A DNA stretch of 64,000 nt, taken from positions 62,001-126,000 of the forward strand of contig JALLLS010000067.1 in assembly GCA_025094145.1 (NCBI GenBank), given 5' to 3'. The DNA is from Spinellus fusiger. Taxonomy: Eukaryota > Mucoromycota > Mucoromycetes > Mucorales > Phycomycetaceae. The notes beneath the pieces were generated by a model. It saw only the letters and a program-made list of their open reading frames with translations, was not told the DNA's origin and did no database searches. Position numbers and translations under genes: made by a program. Of this stretch, positions 47,304 to 56,805 are shown in pieces (position 1 is the first letter of the stretch; every line of letters starts with the position of its first letter).

Positions 47304-48011
47304 ATGACAGATATCACACTCGATACCCTCACATACAAACAGCTCTCCAAAGTATTTGACCATGCTGTTCTTAAGCCTGAACAAACCAAGGCAGACGTCA
47401 TTGAAGGCTGTCGACTGGCTGTTGAATATGACGCCAAGTCCATCTGTGTCAAGCCATGTGACGTGAAGCAGGCAGCTGCTCTTTTGGCAGACACTGATGT
47501 TTTGGTGGGCACAGTCGTTTCTTTCCCCCATGGCAACTCTCCTACCCCTGTGAAGGTGGCCGAGGCACTCCAAGCAGTAGAAGACGGTGCTATTGAGGTG
47601 GATGTCGTCATCAATATCGGACACCTCAAGTCGGGTCTGTATGATGAGTGTGAGCAGGAAATCAAGACCATTATTGATGTCTGCACCAGCAAGAACAGTG
47701 AAGTTGTTTTCAAAATCATATTTGAGAATGCCTACCTTACTCAGGAGGAGATTGTCAAGGCTTGTCAGTTGTCGGTAGCAGCAGGAGCTCACTTTGTAAA
47801 GACATCCACTGGATTTGCTTCTTCTGGAGCTACGTATGAGGATGTTGCTTTAATGCGTGCCAGTGTGCCAGCCCATGTACAAGTCAAGGCCTCGGGTGGT
47901 ATTAAGAGTCTGGATCAGGTCATTGCTCTTCTTCAAAAGGGCGTTACTCGCTGTGGATCTTCTTCTACTGGACAGATTATGGAAGAGTTTAAAAAGAGAA
48001 AGAGTGCTTAA
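47304..48011 (+). CDS. Deoxyribose-phosphate aldolase
   Basis: A single exon of 235 aa. Cleaves 2-deoxyribose 5-phosphate to acetaldehyde and glyceraldehyde 3-phosphate (EC 4.1.2.4), salvaging deoxynucleosides. It is a class I aldolase TIM barrel: VFDHAVLKPEQT start, SICVKPCDV, TVVSFPHGN, DGAIEVDVVINIG, KIIFENAYLT and the Schiff-base lysine in HFVKTSTGF (Lys166). VQVKASGGIKSLDQ and TRCGSSST close the barrel. Length is typical of bacterial DeoC. It is intronless, unlike most neighbours, which could hint at bacterial ancestry, but other single-exon genes occur nearby. The short unit AGAGTGCTTA is repeated across the stop codon. Confidence 0.92.
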   Translation: MTDITLDTLTYKQLSKVFDHAVLKPEQTKADVIEGCRLAVEYDAKSICVKPCDVKQAAALLADTDVLVGTVVSFPHGNSPTPVKVAEALQAVEDGAIEVDVVINIGHLKSGLYDECEQEIKTIIDVCTSKNSEVVFKIIFENAYLTQEEIVKACQLSVAAGAHFVKTSTGFASSGATYEDVALMRASVPAHVQVKASGGIKSLDQVIALLQKGVTRCGSSSTGQIMEEFKKRKSA

Positions 48012-48071
48012 GAGTGCTTAAGAGTGCTTGGTAGTATTTATTATGAGTAGCTACTGTGTTTAGAATGGTCT

Positions 48072-49416
48072 CTATTGAATAAAGTCGTTGATGCCTTCTT
48101 CTGCTCCCAGTGGACATTCAAGACCATTTGCAGAAAGGTATTCATCACTCCTGTCCCTAGGATGAGTCCCTGGAGAGTACAAGAGAAGACAAGTCTTACT
48201 TACCAGAACTTGGTCAAATGTCGCTGTCCAGAGTCATTCAGTAGAGTGACAATGACATGGCCAGGACCCAGCTGTCTTGCCACTCTTACAGCAGCCACAC
48301 AATTCACAGCTGAACTACTGCCAAGGAACAGCCCATCTTCCCTCACCAATAGCCTTGACATTTTGATAGATTCCTCATCAGTGACTCTGTAGGCATCATC
48401 AATGTGCTCTCTTCCAACATCAAAGTTGCGTGTAAGGCGATTGATGCCAATGCCCTCCACTACAGTATCCACCTGATGCCGCCTTCTTGTGCCTTCCTTT
48501 TCCTGTGGAGAATACATTGTGTTGTATTTGACTTTGTTATAGAGCCCAGATCCAGGTGGGTCCGCCAAGAACACCTTGAGATGTTGGATTCGTGGCTTGA
48601 GATAGCAGGCAATTCCAGACAATGTCCCTCCCGTGCCTGCTCCCAATACCAAGGCATCTACTTTGCCCTTTGTCTGCTGGTAAATCTCTGGCCCTGTTGT
48701 GTTGAAATGCACCTCAAAATTGGCTCTGTTCTCAAACTGATCTGCAAAGTAACCCACACTCTCCCCCTGATGAAAGTCTGTAGCTCTCTGTCGGGCACGG
48801 TTCACAAACTGATTCTTATCAATGATGCCTACAGGTCGTACTTTCTCCACGGTAGCCCCCAGTTTCTCGAGGAGTTGGTATTTCTCTGTTGCCTGATCAT
48901 CCGGCATCACAATCCAAGCCTTATGGCCTCTTGCCCGGGCCACCATGGCCAGGGAGATGCCTGTAGAGCCTACAGTGCCCTCAAAGATCGTACTTCCTGT
49001 GTGGGGAATCAATAGGCCGTTGTCTTCTGCTGTGCGTATCATGTTAAGGGCCACCCTGTCTTTGGAGCTGCCGCCTGGGTTCATAAACTACAGTTTGTGT
49101 GTTTACTGCTGTTTCTATCGATAGAACTATCGACATGCTATTGATGCTGTTACCTCTGCCTTGCCCTAGAATAAACACACCCCACACATATGTTAACCAG
49201 GGTGGTCTGTAGGTTACTTACGAGAATAGTACACCCAGTGGCCTCGGATAAACTCTTTATCCTTACAAGGGGAGTGTTGCCTATCAGTGCATCAATGCCT
49301 TGGGGATACTCTGGCTCTTGTTCCTGTGGACTCCATAGAGAGTAAAGACAGCCTGTGGCTAGTAATGTCGCAGCGACACCTGACAGGAGTCCTACTACTA
49401 AAGCACGTTGATCCAT
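48072..49416 (-). CDS. Membrane-anchored cysteine synthase (PLP-dependent, Mcy1-like)
   Basis: Four exons: complement(48072..48156,48204..49087,49154..49165,49222..49416), 391 aa. One is a 12-nt micro-exon encoding G-K-A-E. The N-terminus has a hydrophobic segment (LVVGLLSGVAATLLATGCLY), as in the fungal cysteine synthase 2 / yeast Mcy1 group, which sits on mitochondrial membranes. Then come IGNTPLVRI, KAEFMNPGGSSKDRVA with the PLP lysine (about Lys78), EGTVGSTGISLA, and the GAGTGGTLSG phosphate-binding loop. The late GSSSAVN and KFWDRSDEYLS blocks follow. The enzyme would make cysteine from O-acetylserine and sulfide, though the physiological substrate of this subgroup is less certain. It converges on the aldolase gene, with 60 bp between stops. 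Confidence 0.9.
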
Positions 49417-49627
49417 AGTAAAGACAGCAAAACTAGTGTGACGTGTGTATATCTGCTTCTATTGCTGAACAAGAGACCGTCTTCTCATCAACACTAATGA
49501 GAAAGAGAGCGCAAGAGTAAGAAAAGGTGACTAAGCACGGCTTGTGTTTATTATTTATTAGGCAAAAAGAAGAAAGAAAGAAAAAAAAAGAAAAAAAAAA
49601 CTAGTCTCGGTGGTAGTTTACACTGTA
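49417..49627. other. Spacer between cysteine synthase start and element D
   Basis: Contains the cysteine synthase promoter and an A-rich run (about 49570-49602). No gene is seen. Confidence 0.5.
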
Positions 49628-51000
49628 CACACCAGGAGGTCTTTAGGATATAAAAGGAAATAGTCGAAATAAAATTGTTTAAAAATGACAAGTCGATTTG
49701 AAAAGGAGCAAAAATAAATTAAGATGTATTCATGTTAGATTTTAAATAAAGATTATTATGTAGATTTACCTGTAAATATATAAATCCTGGAGAAAACCAC
49801 CTTCGATGTAGTGATATAGTATAATATGAATAAAAATATCTATTCTTCTCGACAGAAAAGGAACTGGTCGGTGGTGACCCTTTAATCCCTCTTATGCAGT
49901 TGTATAGATATTCTTTGATGCATTCACATTTCTGTTCCAAACAGTTCCACAGCCTTGGCAAGCGCGGATATTGTTGAAATTTACTAATACTTCCGTGAGG
50001 TTGTTTGTGTTACAAGTATGGCAGATCTTGAGAACAAAAGAAGAAGACAAAGTAACTGTTAGAAGAGCTTTTCGTATTAGGTGAGAGATCAATTATGCTT
50101 ACCCTCGATGTTCGGAACTTATCAACATCAACCACAAGAAGATCTCCATCCTTTTGTCTCTTTTTCAATGATTGATATAACCCTCTCGTCAAACCAACAC
50201 AATGACCTTTGAACTTGGGAGCATCTTTTACCTTTATTCTTGTGCCATAAGCAATTACAGGCAGCTTGGTAGGATCATACTCCAATCTTTCTAGGTGCCA
50301 AAACCCCTTTTCAATAATAAAATAATAGTAAAAATAGTTAGTTCGAGATGTATTAATGTACTCTCTATGTATGTCGTATTACCCTTGCACTGGTACCCTC
50401 TTCCTGTCTTTGTAACTGGTTCACTGGGTTTGTTATAGTAAAAGAATATACAATAGAAACTGACCAACATGTCAGACATAATAAACATACACAAACACTC
50501 ACTAGATCACAACTGTTGGTTTATATACCAGACAAAGGCAAGCAAAATAAAGAGGATAGAAGTTATGAAGAACAACAGACAGTGTAATTAGCAGGTATTA
50601 ATATCCGAACAGAAGAGAACAATACGAAACTTCACAAGTCATTTGCTTAATCAGAACTACCAAAGTAATGCAGACTACAACACCTAAAAAGAAAAGAATT
50701 GCTTAAAGAACAGTTGCCTAGTTACCCGTTGTGCTCAAATCGTGTTGTGTCCCTGTTCATTTACCCTCTTTGATTTCCCTAGACTAGCCTTTTTAATAAT
50801 ACTCTATTTCTTCGTCACTGCTAGAGATCAAACTACTACGGATTCATCTCTCTAGTGGTCTTGTTGATAACCTTAGTATTCTTTATTACAGATACTTGCA
50901 AACCTTTGATTTTAAACACATTTCCATAAAAGGCAATAAATTTTAGACGTAAAAGGAAGGAGATATTCCCGCCTAAAAGCCAGAAAAATCTCCTGGTGTG
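49628..51000. mobile_element. CACACC-TIR element, copy D, carrying a Fanzor remnant
   Basis: The left end CACACCAGGAGGTCTTTAGG follows TA (49626-49627). The right end, on the minus strand, is CACACCAGGAGATTTTTCTG before TA (51001-51002). The right-end region shares CACACCAGGAGATTTTTCTG and the inner GTTTAAAATCAAAGGTTTGC block with the left end of the copy at 55614. The left end resembles the left ends of copies A and B (GGATATA.AAGGAAATA). The 1.37-kb interior contains the C-terminal exons of a Fanzor protein on the minus strand. Confidence 0.85.
49892..50321 (-). pseudogene. Fanzor (TnpB-like) C-terminal remnant with intron
   Basis: Two exons are visible: about 50103-50321 and 49892-50026, joined by a 76-nt intron (GTAAGC...CTCAAG). 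The first encodes PTKLPVIAYGT, KFKGHCVGLTRGLYQSLKKR and VVDVDKFRTSR. The second encodes ICHTC, then ACQGCGTVWNRNVNASKNI and a stop. This matches the end of Fanzor/TnpB RuvC nucleases: a TS(R/K) motif, a zinc ribbon of two CxxC knuckles, and the final W-N-R-D-V-N-A..N-I RuvC-III motif. Here Asp is replaced by Asn, and the N-terminal and central parts (RuvC-I, most of RuvC-II) are not found. The protein is incomplete and predicted catalytically dead. It lies inside a TA-flanked TIR element. Confidence 0.75.
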
Positions 51001-51087
51001 TAGACGGTGTGACTTGCTAAAGAGGTGTTCTTCTTTCCTCTTTCCTCTTTTCTCTCTGAAAGAGGCAAGGCAGCTCTACATTACACT

Positions 51088-53112
51088 ATGGAACCAGAAG
51101 ATGCCCTGTTTGAGATTAGTTGCAAGTTGGCGAATATTGCACTGGATACACATACTACAGTCCCTATGGATGTAAGTCACCTACGCCACCTAGTGTCTTT
51201 AAGACGGGGAACTCAGTCCAGCCAGAGCAATAACACCCTACTGTACCTGCTGTTGCCCAGTTATATACTATTACTCAACTTTTGTATACAACAAAAAATG
51301 AAGACTGTCTCGATAGTGTGCGTCAGTTGCGTATTTATCTGACGCGTAATGAAGGAGCAGATGCCAATGATGAGCCTCCCACGATAGATACAGCTTTTTT
51401 GCAACGCCTCTCTTCTCTCCTCAACACACCCCACCCTGATATTCAGGTACACCCTCTTCCTGTTCTGCCATGGTAGACTCATACTTACCTTAGTTTGAGT
51501 GTGCCTGGATCCTCACCAATTTGGCTGTAAGTTCCTATTTCTACACAAGGATACACCTGATGTGGGATCTCTAGACCACCCATGCCAGTCATCGAAGGGC
51601 TATCATTGACAATGGATTCTTTCCTTTGTTGTTGCATCTCTTGAATCATCCTAGCAGTCATCGCACACGCATTCAAGTAATTCAATGTCACATTCCAAGG
51701 GGAGTGCTGATGGTGTGGATAGATCACTTGGGCATTGACCAATCTCACTGCAGAATCTGCTGTGATGAGAGAACAGTGGATGATCCAGAGCACCTCTAGC
51801 ATGACAGAACTTCTTACGTCTTTCTGCGTCAAAGATCCCTCCACTTTAGACGCCCCTCTACTCCAGGACATGTGTGTGCTTGCCTGGTCTCTTTCTAATA
51901 TGTGTCGAGGTGGATTCGACTGTAGACCCTATGATAAAATGGTAAGTATCTATCTATATCTATAGATATATAAGTGTAAAAGAAAAGAAAGAAAAAGATA
52001 CTCCTTGCTTAGAATAATCATGGAATGAGTGTCAAGCGATCTTTGAATCCCTGGCACTTTGTATAGCGATTCCCCACCAGCAATTGTGTGCTATTGCCTG
52101 GTAAGTAAGAAGTTGTTGTTGTTGTTGTTTTGGTCTATGAATGCATTGGTCTCTCCTTGTTCATTTTGTATCTGTTGGTACATTAGCTGGGGATTGTCGC
52201 GTCTTGTGGAGAATGTGCAAGGAAGTGATGCCTTTTTCCACACTGCCATTCTCCCTCATTGGCTCTGTCACCATTTCACTGATCTGTTAAGGTAAGAAGG
52301 AAAGAAAGTGTATCTATGCCACAATAGTTCTTCTCTTTATTATTATTATTATTATTATTTTACACTTGCTTTCTCTAGTCAGGCCACCCACACCGCCAGT
52401 TTCCCTGCCCTGTCGATTGTCTCTGGGTTTATTGCTGGCTCTGTGGATTCCACCTTGGCACTGCTAAAAGAGAATATTACCCTGCCTCTATACCGTCTAG
52501 TCACATCCCAGCCCCTTGACGCCTTTCATGATCCTGCCTTGAAAGCACTGAGGCGTATTGTAGAGCACAAGGATCCTCGCATTCATCAGCTGTTGGGGCC
52601 TGATGTAGTGGACACTGCCCTTGTATTTATTGGTGTACCTCGACATGTCTATTCTGAGCAGACAGTAGGCTGGATGGCTTCTCCCCACCAAGGCACCACC
52701 TGGTCATTGGCGTATGAGGGTCTCCTTCTGCTGTGTCATTACTTTAACACTGCAGACGAGAGAGGGATGAGGTATACTGTTTATTCTACTCTACTGTGGA
52801 TGCTGACAAAGTAGCTATGTGGCTTCGCATACAGATGTGAGTGTTAGCCTGTCTACGCTGCTCCACCACCTTCATCTGCCACTGGACATTAGTCTCCAGT
52901 GTGTAAAGACATTGGTCGCATTGATTACACGACTGAATCAACTGCAAAAGGCCAATCTTTGTCTGTCTGTGCTTCTTAAGCAAGGCATTCTCCCTAGTCT
53001 TTTTTCTCTCTGCCAAAAACAATCCTCCAAGGCACTTGTAGATCAATGCATTCTACTTTATGGTGTTCTCAACCCCACCACGGCCCACAGTCTATCCATA
53101 ATGGCCCATTAA
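51088..53112 (+). CDS. Importin-alpha-like armadillo-repeat protein
   Basis: Nine exons: join(51088..51171,51261..51446,51494..51526,51575..51676,51723..51941,52030..52100,52187..52291,52379..52771,52812..53112), 497 aa, phases closed. ARM repeats carry the importin-alpha-like W-x-L-T/S-N pattern: FECAWILTNLA, ITWALTNLTAES, LAWSLSNMCRGG and AIACWGLSRLVE. Those W/N positions line the NLS-binding groove in importin-alpha. The basic N-terminal importin-beta-binding domain is not seen: the protein starts MEPEDALFEISCKLANIALD. It may therefore be a divergent importin-alpha relative without IBB, or another ARM adaptor. Splices at 51172-51260 and 52030 are chosen on phase and ARM alignment and are less certain. 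Confidence 0.72.
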
Positions 53113-53189
53113 ACTCCATTAAACTCCAGGCACTGTATAGACTCCACAAGAATGCAGGGTGGATGCTGGTGGACTAGAAGAAATAAAGG

Positions 53190-53853
53190 TTAAGCTCGCC
53201 CTCTTGTCTCTTTTCCTCCTGTCTCCCTTCTTCTTGTCTCTTCCTTGAGTGTCAGTGGCACAACCATCTCTCCCACAGGCACAACCTGGAGTTGATGCAG
53301 GGATGTTTCCACACACTCCATGGTCAGAGACAACTCCTCTTGATCTTCCCAGGACATGCCACTGTAAGGCTCTGCTTCTACCAAATGATGAATAGCATGG
53401 GATGGGACTGTGCAGAGAACCAGGCTCTCTTTGCTGTCCTTGGTAGGAGTGGCCTGCTCCACAAGAGAGAGGTATCGGTCTGCCCTTTCTTGGATACCCT
53501 GGCCCTGTAGTGGGTCTGCCTGCGCACTGGAGAGGTCAATGAGGTTGCTGTAGTGGAGAGTGTTGGGTGAGCGTCCATAGCAGTGGGGAGTATTACCTAG
53601 TGGTTCTCTTGACCACCTCATTCCAGAAGTCTTGTTCCATTTTCATGTCAAACGTATCGTACGGCAGGCCATTGGTTTGACTGAACTCATGACTAGTGAG
53701 CAGCAAGGTCCTCTGGGTCTATCTCACCTGTCATGCTGTGTCAGTGCATGGCCCACAAGAGGTGTTCTCTCCTCGTTCTTTTTCTGTTAGTCTATGCTGC
53801 AGTGCACTTGTCATTACTTGTTCATGTTCTTCTTTACTGCCACAACAACCCAT
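53190..53853 (-). CDS. LAMTOR1-like Ragulator/EGO lipid-anchored scaffold
   Basis: Three exons: complement(53190..53547,53597..53718,53818..53853), 171 aa. The first exon encodes MGCCGSKEEHEQ: Gly2 for myristoylation and Cys3/Cys4 for palmitoylation, the lysosome/vacuole anchor of LAMTOR1 (p18) and yeast Ego1/Meh1. The middle reads NLIDLSSAQ, then GIQERADRYLSLVEQ, matching the conserved helix of LAMTOR1 (IIDVS..D....ERAR.Y...). LAMTOR1 wraps the other Ragulator subunits and holds Rag GTPases on the vacuole for TORC1 signalling. The first intron (53719-53817) was chosen by phase and could differ; exons 2 and 3 are firmer. The gene converges on the ARM-repeat gene, with 77 bp between stops. Confidence 0.7.
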
Positions 53854-53935
53854 GACGTAGCCTAAAGGCCTCAAAAGCACAAAAGCACAAAAGAAAGAGT
53901 CACTCTCCTTTGACGTCATTGTTTTATTTCGTTGT

Positions 53936-55229
53936 TTATTTTCTTTCTTTTCTCTTTTTGCCCTTGGGTCTCATGGCTTCTTCCTCAGAGATTTGTTCAT
54001 CCTTCAGAAGTGTTAATACTGTATTGGGCACCATGGACGAATGGGAGACTGTATAGCAGATATCTTGCCACAGTGCCGCCGCCTTGGGAAGCGGAGATAC
54101 ATAAGGAACTGTCGCAAGCAGCTGCCGATAAAGTCTTCGGTACGACCGGACGTTATCCAGTGTCTCTTGAGAGCTAATCGTAGCTGAGGTGTCAACTGGC
54201 ACTACGGCACCAGGATCCACACACTGGATCAGGGTCATGGGCGCAAACGACGATCCTCCATCAATGTAGGGAGACATCAGCTCGCAACGGCCCGGCAGTG
54301 AGGACCGTCGGACGAGTGGCGTTGTGGGACAGAGATGGCCAATGCCCTCGTCCTGACTGTAGTCTCTGTACATGTCCCTCCACCGAGGCCCACCTACATT
54401 CAGTACAGAGGCACCACGGGGGTCTTTTGGATCAATGCCTGCCTTTTTCTCCAGCTCACATACAATTTCAAAGGGGAGAGGGAGTTGAACACGCTCCAGG
54501 AGATTTGAGCGCCACTTCCACAGGAGATTGGCGTGTCTTCCCCTGTGGAGGGGTTTGTAGAGAGGCACAGGCAGCACTGGCTCGATCTCCTTGCCCATGG
54601 ATTCAACAAGAGCACACATGACATTACAGAGGGGCGGGGGTGGGGCTGTATGGGGGATATGCGCAACCAGCGGAGATGGGAAGATAGCATCGGAGGGGAA
54701 GTTCTCATAGACATAAGGCTGGAAGAGGCGTCACAATCAATAATAATTATTGACTATTTAAAAAAAAAGGGGGAAGGAGAGGGCTATTCGTTGCTTACAT
54801 GCATGAGTCGGTGACGGTTTTTCCCCTTTCTTCCATAAGCCTCCTCGAGAACCTTAAGGGCGCTTTTGGAGTGGCCTTCATTGGCTCTCTGGATACGGTG
54901 GAGGCGCTAGTGTCTAATGTCAACATGGAGGAGGAGGAGGGGGTGAATAGATGTGAAGGGGGAGGGAATACCTTTCTTCCTTCTGCTAGTTTGTTTTGGA
55001 CTCGAGCATAATCAGTGCATGAGACATATTCTCTAAATATCTTCTTTGCTCGAGTGACAATGTACGTTCTAATGTAAGACTGCAGTTCAATTCTCGTTCA
55101 TCCGCCTTTTTCTCTCGTTCTGTCCAACTACCTTGCTCGGTCATCAAAGAAACGTGTGCCTTCTCTTATTATTGTTCTGTACAGTGAGCGTACATAGATA
55201 CGATGAACAACCCGTGGAACATCTATCAT
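53936..55229 (-). CDS. LYR-motif protein (Complex1_LYR-like) of unknown specific function
   Basis: Four exons: complement(53936..54718,54799..54906,54972..55068,55132..55229), 361 aa, all phases closing. The N-terminus has VRSLYRTIIREGTRFF, i.e. the L-Y-R tripeptide, followed by TYIVTRAKKIFREY, LAEGRK and VLEEAYGRKGKNRHRLM. This is the three-helix LYR fold plus a conserved YGR.GK.R end. LYR proteins are usually mitochondrial and bind acyl-ACP or Fe-S assembly factors. The C-terminal about 260 residues (FPSPLVAHIPH, LWKWRSNLLERVQLPLPFEI, RSYRRLYRQLLATVP) belong to no family I can name; the protein ends in a Lys/Arg-rich tail. It lies 82 bp upstream of the LAMTOR1-like gene on the same strand. 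Confidence 0.7.
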
Positions 55230-55613
55230 GGTGAATGTTGAAGATGTGACAGCTGGAAGGACTGGACTGCTCTTGTCACCTTAAGACAAAGGAAATAAAA
55301 GCAAATAACAGGAACAGTGGAAATCAATAGTCACACTCTTCTTTTAATAGACTCTTTTTTTTTCTTTTTCTTCCGTGGTTATCATGTTACCACTAAGAAA
55401 TGTAGTATGGCTCTTCTATCCAATGTCGTCTCGAGTGTGTAGATTGTTCTGCCCTCTAACTCATACTGTAAAATAAATGCACTGTTCTTTCTTTCTTTCT
55501 TTTTTTATCATCCTATATTTATACAAAAGACACCAAGACAGACACTGTATTTATTCACTATACATTGCAAAGTGATAATGGAAAGAAAAAAAAAGATGTC
55601 ACTGGGTTGCCTA
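55230..55613. other. Promoter region of the LYR gene up to element C
   Basis: AT-rich, with a (TTTC)n run near 55484-55506. No gene is seen. Confidence 0.5.
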
Positions 55614-56803
55614 CACACCAGGAGATTTTTCTGGCCTTTAATCAGTGACATAATCATCCCTTTACGTCCATCCCGAATTTTGCCATTTTATGGAACTGTG
55701 TTTAAAATCAAAAGGTTTGCAAGTATCTAAATTATTATTTCTTTTTGTGGATACCTCAATATCAAACTGTATTATCAATGGAATATATTGTTTATGAATA
55801 ATATTGTTTATTGTAATAGTATATCTGCTGTCAAAGTGCATTCCCTCATAGCAATAGAATCTATATCCTAAAAGCCTTGTGCTTTATCCTTGGGAGATAG
55901 ATATTTATGCTTGGGAATACACTCTAGACATTATTGACCTTGTAGAAGACCACCTAAGACTGACTTGAAAGGAGTCTTTACTTGCCTAATAACAATACAT
56001 TGAGTGTCTTGTGGATTACAATGAGCTCAAGCCCAGAGGAAGACACTGCTTACCTTTTTATCACTAGAATAGTCCTTGGTAGTGTCTATCACCTCCTTCT
56101 ATTGTTTCTCTTTGTTAATAATGGCACATTACCTTGCTTAGTTATGCTCATCTTGACGAGTACTTAGGTGAAGTTGTATATGCAGTGTGGGAAATAACAA
56201 AAGGAAGGGAATATCAAAACAAATAATAACTTTTCTCTGTTCTAGTGATGTATACACTAGCCTCCACTCACAGAATTCACAAGTCAAACAATTCATACTC
56301 TATTTGCCTTGAGCCTAAGAGACAGTATTAGAAACAATACTTTGTAACCATTAAGTACTATCGTTGAGAACAGTTACAATGAGATAGTTGAAGTGATTGT
56401 GGATATTGAATCAATAAATAAATACACTGTTCTCAATGAAAGTGACTTTGGTTCTATTTTATGGACAATAACCGTGTTAATTCAGTGTGTTCTATAACAA
56501 ATCTTTCTTAAGCAGTGTTATACTGCAAATACTGAGCATATAGTTAACACATTATGTTAAACAATAAATACAGTGACTGAGTTGTAATATTAAGTGGATT
56601 CTTGTTCTATTTCTTATCTTTACAGCCAATTCTATACTTTTTAATTGCAAAGTCAATAATTATTGCTAAAACAGGCAAGTAGAGTTTGAAATAGCTCATT
56701 TAGATAGCGAAAAAGCATTTCAAAACACATTAGCCAATCATAAGAACATTGCGGTTTTATTCTCAGGATATTTCCTTATATATCCCAAAAATCTTTAGGT
56801 GTG
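55614..56803. mobile_element. CACACC-TIR element, copy C (1.19 kb, non-autonomous, both ends intact)
   Basis: Left end CACACCAGGAGATTTTTCTG after TA (55612-55613). Right end, on the minus strand, CACACCTAAAGATTTTTGGG before TA (56804-56805). The right about 980 bases are an inverted, diverged copy of 7926-8907 and (in part) of 44636-45455; the left about 130 bases match the right end of copy D. No transposase or Fanzor sequence is visible, so this is a deletion derivative mobilised in trans. Confidence 0.88.
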
Positions 56804-56805
56804 TA

